Shown here: positions 32,361-37,430 of the stretch, in pieces
Layout of the letters: each line of letters starts with the position of its first letter
Numbering within the stretch: position 1 is the stretch's first letter
NCBI GenBank assembly: GCA_016866575.1
Contig: VGMA01000003.1
Span: 1 to 37,430, forward strand
Direction: 5' to 3'
From: Chlamydiota bacterium
GTDB taxonomy: Bacteria; Chlamydiota; Chlamydiia; Chlamydiales; VGMA01
Length of the DNA stretch: 37,430 nucleotides
Notes under the pieces: generated by a model
What the model was told of the DNA's origin: nothing
What the model saw: only the letters and a program-made list of their open reading frames with translations
Databases searched by the model: none
Made by a program: the position numbers and the translations under genes

Positions 32361-32769
32361 ACCAGAAGAAGTCGTTCGGCAAGAACTTCTTCATAAATTG
32401 CTAGCGCTGGGTTACCCTAAAAGCCTTCTTTTAGTGGAAAAAGAGCTCAGCGCTTTACCTCATATACAAGAAAAGGCCCCTAACAGACGATTAGACATTG
32501 TTTGTTTAGCAAAAGGGTTAATGTTGGAGCATCCGTTTTATCCTCTTCTTTTAATCGAGTGCAAAGCGCATCAAATCGATCGCAAAACGATTTCTCAAGT
32601 GATAGGATATAACCGATTCGTTCGCTCTATTTTTATTGGTGTTGCAAGTCGATCAGAGTTTTACTTAGGGCGTTATGACCATAGATTAAAAGAGTATACA
32701 TTTTCTTCATCACTACCCACATATCAAGAACTTTTTGAGGAAGCACTGTGCTCTATTACGAACACTTAG
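32317..32769 (+). CDS. PD-(D/E)XK nuclease-fold protein (HSDR_N_2-like)
   Basis: The 150-residue protein resembles the N-terminal nuclease-fold domain of type I restriction R subunits that occurs as a stand-alone protein in many bacteria. The core residues are Asp60 in RRLDIVCL and Glu81-x-Lys83 in LLLIECKAH, with KTISQVIGYNRFV following. NRPEEVVRQELLHKLL is the usual start of the family. The ATG at 32317 overlaps hpf by 44 nt without a good ribosome site; a TTG at 32353 just before NRPEEVV is an alternative with an 8-nt overlap. No methylase or specificity gene is nearby, so this is not a restriction system. Its role is unknown. Confidence 0.72.
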   Translation: MSDAIKHLASSKLNRPEEVVRQELLHKLLALGYPKSLLLVEKELSALPHIQEKAPNRRLDIVCLAKGLMLEHPFYPLLLIECKAHQIDRKTISQVIGYNRFVRSIFIGVASRSEFYLGRYDHRLKEYTFSSSLPTYQELFEEALCSITNT

Positions 32770-34283
32770 ACTTAGTAAGAGAAAAAAATCCGGTGTTGGG
32801 ATTTCTTTTGCGAAATCCTGAAAAGCTGCAGTCAAAAAAAGAGCAAAGATTTCCTCAGTTCGAAAAAGCTGAAGTTTACTTTCTTTACAATGTGCAAGAT
32901 CCCGAGATTTTTTTAGAGCTTTTAGAGCAAAATGTTCCTATCTGTCTTATTTATGCAGATGTAAAAATAGCTTCGTTATTTCTTCATGAGAGATACGCTA
33001 AAGAGTTTTTAAGCCATCCCAAAGTAGCAATCCATTTACTCAGTGATCAAGAAGAAGAATATATACAGATAGCTTGGCGCTATATTTTCATGAAAAAAAG
33101 GCATGTCAATCAAGAACATGATGCAAACTCTGTTAAAGAGCGTCTAGAAAATACCTTTTTTTCTGTAGAACTTGTTGTTTCAGATTATAGAAATCTAGGT
33201 GTGGATATTCTTTCTAATGTGTACAGCAATCTGATGCGGAGCCAAGAAATCTTTTTGGTAGATGAAAAAAGTGTGGATTTATCGAAAGTGCCGGTCTTGA
33301 TTTGCGGAGCTGGACCCAGTTTAGTCAAAAATTTAGATCTTTTATATGCTTTACAAGAAAAAATGGTGATTGTTGGGTGTGGATCTGCAATCGAAATGCT
33401 GATCAACAAAGGCATCTATCCCCATTTAGCAGTTTTTATTGATCCAGATCCACCTCTAGAAAAATTGCAAAAGTTGGATCGTTTTAGTATGCCGCTTTTA
33501 TATCAAAATCGGGTTTCAAAAGATGTATTTCGTCTTCATCAAGGCAAAAAAATCTGGATGGGGAGCGCAGAAGGATATCCTAGTGAAATGTGGTTATTAG
33601 AAAATCTAGGTGTTGAGAGATTCTTTTTTGATGCGGGATGGAACGTAGCTAATTTTGCCCTCTTCAGTTTATATCATATGAATGCTCGGCAAATGTATTT
33701 AATAGGTGTAGATAGTGCTTATCAGCAAGAAAGCGTTAAACACGATGAATGGAAAATGGAAAATCAGCAAGGAAAGTCTATTGTCACGAGAAAAGATCTT
33801 TTTCTTGGGGCAAAGTGGATTTCTGATTTTGCAAAACAGCATCCTGATTTGGAGCTAATAAACTTAAGTTCTGAGGGTTTGGCAATGGAAGCTGTTTTGA
33901 CTATGTCTTTAGATTTAGTTAAGACAAAGATAAAAGATATTCAGCCAGAAAAGATCGTAGAAGAGCTCTTCATCAACATGAAAAAAATCCAGATCGATCC
34001 TTCTTTGCTTAAAATATTATTAGATCGATTAAAACTGAGCTTTTTGACTTCAAAAGCGCTCATTGAAGAGTGTCTAAAAGTGAGATCATCATTTAGTTAC
34101 GCTCTGTTTGAAGCAGATATTGAAAATGAGATTGCTTATCAGTTTGTATTAGCACCTCTTTGGCAGATTTGGAAGCCTATTTTGCTTAAGCATGAAAAGC
34201 AAGATGAAGATTTGCAAAAAGTGTTATTTTTTCAGCTTGTTGCAGGTAAGCATTTACAATTAATAAATGAGGTTTATGCGTAG
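32748..34283 (+). CDS. DUF115/MptE-like (Maf-type) protein, copy A
   Basis: The 511-residue protein carries the family glycine loop CGAGPSL at residues 186-192, followed by VIVGCGSAIEMLINKGIYPHLAVFIDP, the hallmark region of DUF115 (6-hydroxymethylpterin pyrophosphokinase MptE-like and motility-associated Maf proteins). Later NARQMYLIGVDSAYQ matches the family's 'G-x-D' strand. The start is GTG at 32748, 8 nt after GAGG, and overlaps the previous gene by 22 nt. Relatives either make a pterin diphosphate or transfer nonulosonic acid to flagellin. No flagellar genes are seen here, so the substrate is open. Copy B lies two genes downstream. Confidence 0.75.
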   Translation: MLYYEHLDLVREKNPVLGFLLRNPEKLQSKKEQRFPQFEKAEVYFLYNVQDPEIFLELLEQNVPICLIYADVKIASLFLHERYAKEFLSHPKVAIHLLSDQEEEYIQIAWRYIFMKKRHVNQEHDANSVKERLENTFFSVELVVSDYRNLGVDILSNVYSNLMRSQEIFLVDEKSVDLSKVPVLICGAGPSLVKNLDLLYALQEKMVIVGCGSAIEMLINKGIYPHLAVFIDPDPPLEKLQKLDRFSMPLLYQNRVSKDVFRLHQGKKIWMGSAEGYPSEMWLLENLGVERFFFDAGWNVANFALFSLYHMNARQMYLIGVDSAYQQESVKHDEWKMENQQGKSIVTRKDLFLGAKWISDFAKQHPDLELINLSSEGLAMEAVLTMSLDLVKTKIKDIQPEKIVEELFINMKKIQIDPSLLKILLDRLKLSFLTSKALIEECLKVRSSFSYALFEADIENEIAYQFVLAPLWQIWKPILLKHEKQDEDLQKVLFFQLVAGKHLQLINEVYA

Positions 34284-34870
34284 TGGCTGACATAGAGTGT
34301 TTTTATTTTGAAAATGGGTCAATAGCTTCAGAACTTAAGTATGAAAATGGCAAGCTGCATGGCAAAAGTGTTTTTTATCACCTCAATGGATCGATTGCTG
34401 CAGAAAAGCATTTTCTTTTTGGTCAAAGAGAGGGTGAGAGCCGCTATTTTTATGAAAATGGATCGTTAAAGCTCAGTGAAAGCTATCAAGATGGCCGTTT
34501 AGAAAATGTTGTTAGGTATTTTTCTGAAGAAGGTGTTTTATTGAGAGAAACCCACTATAAAAATGGATGTAAAGAGGGTGAAGATTCTATTTTTGATAGG
34601 TCAGGCAGGTTAAAAGAGATAGGATCATTCAAGGAAAATCATCCGATTGGGTTGCATCAGCTTTTCTTTGAAGATGGCTCGATCCAAGAAAAGATCTTTT
34701 ATCACGACAAAGATCATTTCGATAAATGGGTGTTTAATTTGGAGCAAGAATTGATCTATGAGGGTTTCTATGATCAAAACATGGTCTATCGAGAAACAAA
34801 AATCGATCATCAAGGCAAAATCATCAAAAGAGTAGGACGATGGATCAACAAGCAACTAGTTTGGGAGTAA
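34283..34870 (+). CDS. MORN2-repeat (YwqK-like) protein
   Basis: The 195-residue protein consists of about six consecutive 24-residue units of the MORN_2/YwqK type, each with a 'x-Y/F-x-N-G-S/x-L/I' core such as YFENGSIASE, YHLNGSIAAE, FYENGSLKLS and FFEDGSIQEK. Such repeats form extended beta ribbons used for protein or membrane contact; some relatives are annotated as antitoxins on weak grounds. There is no signal peptide. The start is GTG at 34283, sharing one base with the preceding stop (TAGTG), and its end overlaps copy B of the DUF115 gene by 31 nt. Position between the two paralogues suggests a scaffold for them, which is inference. Confidence 0.8.
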   Translation: MADIECFYFENGSIASELKYENGKLHGKSVFYHLNGSIAAEKHFLFGQREGESRYFYENGSLKLSESYQDGRLENVVRYFSEEGVLLRETHYKNGCKEGEDSIFDRSGRLKEIGSFKENHPIGLHQLFFEDGSIQEKIFYHDKDHFDKWVFNLEQELIYEGFYDQNMVYRETKIDHQGKIIKRVGRWINKQLVWE

Positions 34871-36477
34871 AGGGTTTTTTCGATCGCTACCCCTATTTTT
34901 CTTTTTTGATGAGCATCTACTCTTTAAAAGATGTACATTTTGAAGAAGATGTTCTCTATTTAGCAAATGAAATCAAAGATTTGCATGTATCGGTTTTGTT
35001 TGTGTATGGAATAGGATTAGGCAAGTGCCATGATATTCTTAAAAACTGGCTAGATCAAGATCCTCTTAGGCAAGTAGTTTTTTTAGAGCATGATTTTTCT
35101 GTGATATCCAAAGGGGCTCTTGAAGGGGTATTGGATCAAATTTTTGCAAGCGAACGATTCCATCTTTGTTTTTCTGAAAGTAAAAACGATCTTGCTGAGC
35201 TAGCAGCTATTCAATTTGCATCGCATTCAATCGAAGTAGTTTGCCAAAAAAAATATAAAGAGATTGATGGAGCTTTTTTCAAAAGGCTTAAAAGCAATCT
35301 AATGAGACTAAGTGTTCTATCTTTTGCTAAAGTGCAAGAGAAGATGCACTATCACCATCTTTTTAAAAATATGGTCTCTAATTTTGCTTCTTTAGAAAAG
35401 GCTTTTAATGTCCACAAGATGGAAGGATCCTTTAAAAATTGCGCTGCATTTATTGTAGGAGCTGGGCCTTCTTTAGCTCAAGCGATACCAAAATTGAAAT
35501 CATTTGAAGAAAAAGCACTGATACTTGCTGGTGGCTCATCTATTATTGCGCTGGCTAAATCGGGAATAGAAGCTGATTTAGGATTTGCTATCGATCCTAA
35601 TCGCGAAGAGTATACAAGATTGAAACAAGCGCATTTTCTTTCTATGCCGCTGATTTTCGGCTCTCGATTGCAAAAAGATGCAAGAGAGATTTTTGCGGGG
35701 GCTAAAGGATATGTTAAAACAGCAACAGGTGGCCCTTTTGAAGCTTGGATGGAAGAGGTTCTCAATATCGAAGGAAACTCTTTATTAGGCATAGAAGACT
35801 ACGAAGCATTATCTGTGACAATCATAGCTGTAAAAACAGCGCTTTTACTGGGCGCAAATCCAATCATTTTTGTGGGAATGGATCTAGCGTATCAAAATAA
35901 AGAGCGGTATTTACCTGGAATACTGCCTAAGACAACGCTTGCCTTGGAAAAAGATATTGTGGATCAAAGAACTTCTGAAGCGAGCATAAGAAAAAAGGGT
36001 AGGAAAGGGAAGTTTGTAGAGACAGCGTATAAATGGGTAATGGAATCTAGATGTCTATCGAATATTGCTAAAATGCACCCACAGACAAGATTTATTGATG
36101 CAACTGAAGAGGGGCTTTTGATCAAAGGTATTGAGATGGTGAGCTTAGATCAAATAGAGCTTTCTTCTTCTTATCCGCTCAAAGCAAAAATTCATAAAGA
36201 AATAGAAGAAGCTAAATTATCTTTAACAAAAAAACAGATCTATGAGCCTTTAGAGCGCCTTAAGCAAAGTTTTGAGAATGTAAAAAATTGTATAGAGGAA
36301 ATACTTCTTGATCCATTAATGCCGAAATCGATTGTGTTGGAGCTCGATATTAAAAGTGAGATCGCTTATGAGTTGATTCTTTGCCATTTTGATCATCACA
36401 GTCCGATCATTTCTGAAGAAGGAAAGCACATCGTCAATACCTACTTGGAGACGCTATGTTTACAGCTAATGGATTGA
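34840..36477 (+). CDS. DUF115/MptE-like (Maf-type) protein, copy B
   Basis: This 545-residue paralogue of the protein at 32748-34283 has the loop VGAGPSLAQA (residues 206-215) and then LILAGGSSIIALAKSGIEADLGFAIDP, mirrored in copy A. ANPIIFVGMDLAYQN gives the family 'G-x-D' strand. Copies A and B also share similar C-terminal helical ends (DIENEIAYQFVLAPL versus DIKSEIAYELILCHF), so they arose by duplication of the full gene. GTAGGA lies before the ATG, inside the upstream MORN2 gene. The end overlaps the metallo-beta-lactamase-fold gene by 22 nt. Enzymatic activity is not known; Maf-type sugar transfer and pterin chemistry are both possible. Confidence 0.75.
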   Translation: MDQQATSLGVKGFFDRYPYFSFLMSIYSLKDVHFEEDVLYLANEIKDLHVSVLFVYGIGLGKCHDILKNWLDQDPLRQVVFLEHDFSVISKGALEGVLDQIFASERFHLCFSESKNDLAELAAIQFASHSIEVVCQKKYKEIDGAFFKRLKSNLMRLSVLSFAKVQEKMHYHHLFKNMVSNFASLEKAFNVHKMEGSFKNCAAFIVGAGPSLAQAIPKLKSFEEKALILAGGSSIIALAKSGIEADLGFAIDPNREEYTRLKQAHFLSMPLIFGSRLQKDAREIFAGAKGYVKTATGGPFEAWMEEVLNIEGNSLLGIEDYEALSVTIIAVKTALLLGANPIIFVGMDLAYQNKERYLPGILPKTTLALEKDIVDQRTSEASIRKKGRKGKFVETAYKWVMESRCLSNIAKMHPQTRFIDATEEGLLIKGIEMVSLDQIELSSSYPLKAKIHKEIEEAKLSLTKKQIYEPLERLKQSFENVKNCIEEILLDPLMPKSIVLELDIKSEIAYELILCHFDHHSPIISEEGKHIVNTYLETLCLQLMD

Positions 36478-37220
36478 TTGTTTATCAATTACCAATTTTA
36501 GAAGACAATTTTAGCTATCTAATCAAGCAAGATAGAAGCAACGAAGCATTAGCTATTGATCCAGGTGACGCGGATAAGGTCATGAAATTAGTCGAAGAGA
36601 AGGGAATGGATCTTAAAGCAATTTTGATCACCCACGTTCATGCCAAGCACGTCCAAGGGGTGCACGAAATCAAGGCAAAAACGGGCTGTTTAGTCATTGG
36701 ACCGCCAAATGCAGGTTTTGAAGAAATTGATCAAGACGTGGCTGATGATGAAGAGTGCTCTATAGGTCTATTTTCTTTTCAGACACTTTCAACTCCTGGA
36801 CACACCAAGGATTCTCAGATTTATCTTTTTGAAGATTTTCCCCTCATATTTTCAGGAGATACTCTACTTTTAGCAGGAGCGGGAAGGATTTTTGAAGGCA
36901 GCACTCAGCAGATGTATAACTCTTTAAAGAAAATTCGCTCATTAAATCAAAAAACGCATATTTTTTGCGGGCATAATAGCTATGAAAAAAACCTTCTATT
37001 TGCCCTTGGATTAGAGCCGGAAAACGAAGAAATTTATAAACGGCTAGAAACTCACCGGATTAGATCTATCACAACAACTACACTTCAAGATGACCTTTTA
37101 GTCAATCCCTTTTTGCGCTTAGACGATCCCAAGCTGCACCACGCTTTAGGATTCAAGCATAAGCCATCAGATTTACAAGTTCTTGAGGAGTTGAGAATCA
37201 GACGCAATCAATTGTCATAA
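36456..37220 (+). CDS. Glyoxalase-II-like metallo-beta-lactamase-fold protein with altered metal motif
   Basis: The 254-residue protein follows the glyoxalase II (GloB) pattern: LPILEDNFSYLI, AIDPGD, the metal loop, TPGHTKDSQIYLF, FSGDTLLLAGAGRIFEGS and FCGHNSYEKNL. GloB hydrolyses S-lactoylglutathione. The key loop reads T-H60-V-H62-A-K64-H65, so Asp of the HxHxDH motif is replaced by Lys, which removes one metal ligand. The other expected ligands (His in TPGHT, Asp in SGDT, His in CGHN) remain. It may bind a single metal, act on another substrate or be inactive. GGAG lies 7 nt before the ATG. It is the last gene of the overlapping series. Confidence 0.82.
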   Translation: MFTANGLIVYQLPILEDNFSYLIKQDRSNEALAIDPGDADKVMKLVEEKGMDLKAILITHVHAKHVQGVHEIKAKTGCLVIGPPNAGFEEIDQDVADDEECSIGLFSFQTLSTPGHTKDSQIYLFEDFPLIFSGDTLLLAGAGRIFEGSTQQMYNSLKKIRSLNQKTHIFCGHNSYEKNLLFALGLEPENEEIYKRLETHRIRSITTTTLQDDLLVNPFLRLDDPKLHHALGFKHKPSDLQVLEELRIRRNQLS

Positions 37221-37285
37221 AACTATAGATTTATTTTTTCATTTTTCGTTAATCTTTCGAATTGAAAGTATTTTAGGCAATATAG

Positions 37286-37430
37286 ATGAGAAAATTTTTA
37301 CCACTTTTTTTTATTTTTTTTAGCACTTTGTATGCCGAATATCTAGACGTAGATAAGCTTTTTCTTCAAAGATCGCAAAGATATTCTCTAAAAGATGCGG
37401 ATAAAATCATTGTTTTTTCAGCAAAAAGAA
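37286..37430 (+). CDS. Exported protein, N-terminal part
   Basis: The gene runs off the right edge after 48 codons. It starts with a clear signal peptide (RKFLPLFFIFFSTLYA) followed by EYLDVDKLFLQRSQRYSLKDADK. TAGG precedes the ATG by about 9 nt. I cannot name a family. A 5-bp hairpin CTTTC/GAAAG with TATTTT (37254-37273) in the 65-nt gap may end the preceding operon. Confidence 0.7.
   Translation, partial: MRKFLPLFFIFFSTLYAEYLDVDKLFLQRSQRYSLKDADKIIVFSAKR

Noticed and set aside
32317..32769. Type I restriction system
   Set aside because: Only a single nuclease-fold domain is present; no helicase, methylase or specificity subunit lies nearby.
34310..34730. Direct DNA repeats or a CRISPR array
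   Set aside because: The periodicity is at protein level (24-residue MORN2 units); the DNA units are not near-identical and there are no spacers.
34283..34870. Toxin-antitoxin pair around the YwqK-like gene
   Set aside because: The family is often labelled antitoxin, but the neighbours are long DUF115 enzymes and no toxin-like small gene is present.

Overview
The window is a 37.4 kb chromosomal stretch from a member of the phylum Chlamydiae. The mreB-pckA start, the dapB-kdsA-lptC-lptA-lptB block, the rluD/KH pair, hemA, and the nfo-rpsD ... trhO(yceA) neighbourhood all match chlamydial gene content and, as far as I remember it, Chlamydia trachomatis gene order. Several genes argue against the Chlamydiaceae proper and for an environmental (Parachlamydia/Simkania/Waddlia-type) lineage: an asparaginyl-tRNA synthetase, a cyclopropane-fatty-acid synthase, a VanX-type dipeptidase and several large lineage-specific proteins. 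No plasmid, phage, insertion sequence or CRISPR array is visible.

Layout. 1-3014 (+): end of mreB, GTP-type PEP carboxykinase and a membrane-anchored Cfa. 3022-5010 (-): a large unrecognised protein. 5083-7155: dtd (+) convergent with ndk (-), then a WaaQ-type glycosyltransferase (+). 7099-11560 (-): a cell-envelope operon running dapB, kdsA, lptC-like, lptA-like, lptB, followed by a small coiled-coil protein. 11644-13839 (+): a candidate inclusion-membrane-like protein with a C-terminal 60-residue tandem repeat. 13863-17159 (+): a tRNA-Arg(UCU) with a clear promoter, a DHH-type phosphoesterase-like giant and a VanX homologue. 17169-18684 (-): khpA, rluD and a small Ser/Asn-rich protein. 18725-21404 (+): exported serine beta-lactamase-fold hydrolase and hemA. 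21406-25324 (-): asnS, a single-span membrane protein, nfo, rpsD. 25606-28440 (+): a glycosyltransferase-like gene cut in two by an in-frame amber codon. 28549-31408: trhO (+), recO (-), tRNA-Arg(UCG) with terminator (+), rlmN (+). 31725-37220 (+): six tightly overlapping genes: long-form hpf, a PD-(D/E)XK protein, two DUF115/MptE-like paralogues flanking a MORN2-repeat protein, and a glyoxalase-II-like protein with a substituted metal ligand. 37286 to the end: start of an exported protein.

How they work together. The lpt/kdsA/WaaQ genes serve LPS synthesis and export. dapB, VanX and mreB touch peptidoglycan and cell shape. dtd, asnS, rluD, rlmN, trhO, hpf, rpsD and khpA form a translation set. 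recO and nfo are DNA repair genes. All six convergent gene pairs overlap or lie fewer than 10 nt apart, so the genome is compact and 3' ends are shared.

The best candidates for undescribed biology are the DUF115/MORN2/PD-(D/E)XK/MBL operon, the amber-split glycosyltransferase-like gene, the DHH-like protein with a roughly 350-residue insertion, and the tandem-repeat membrane protein.
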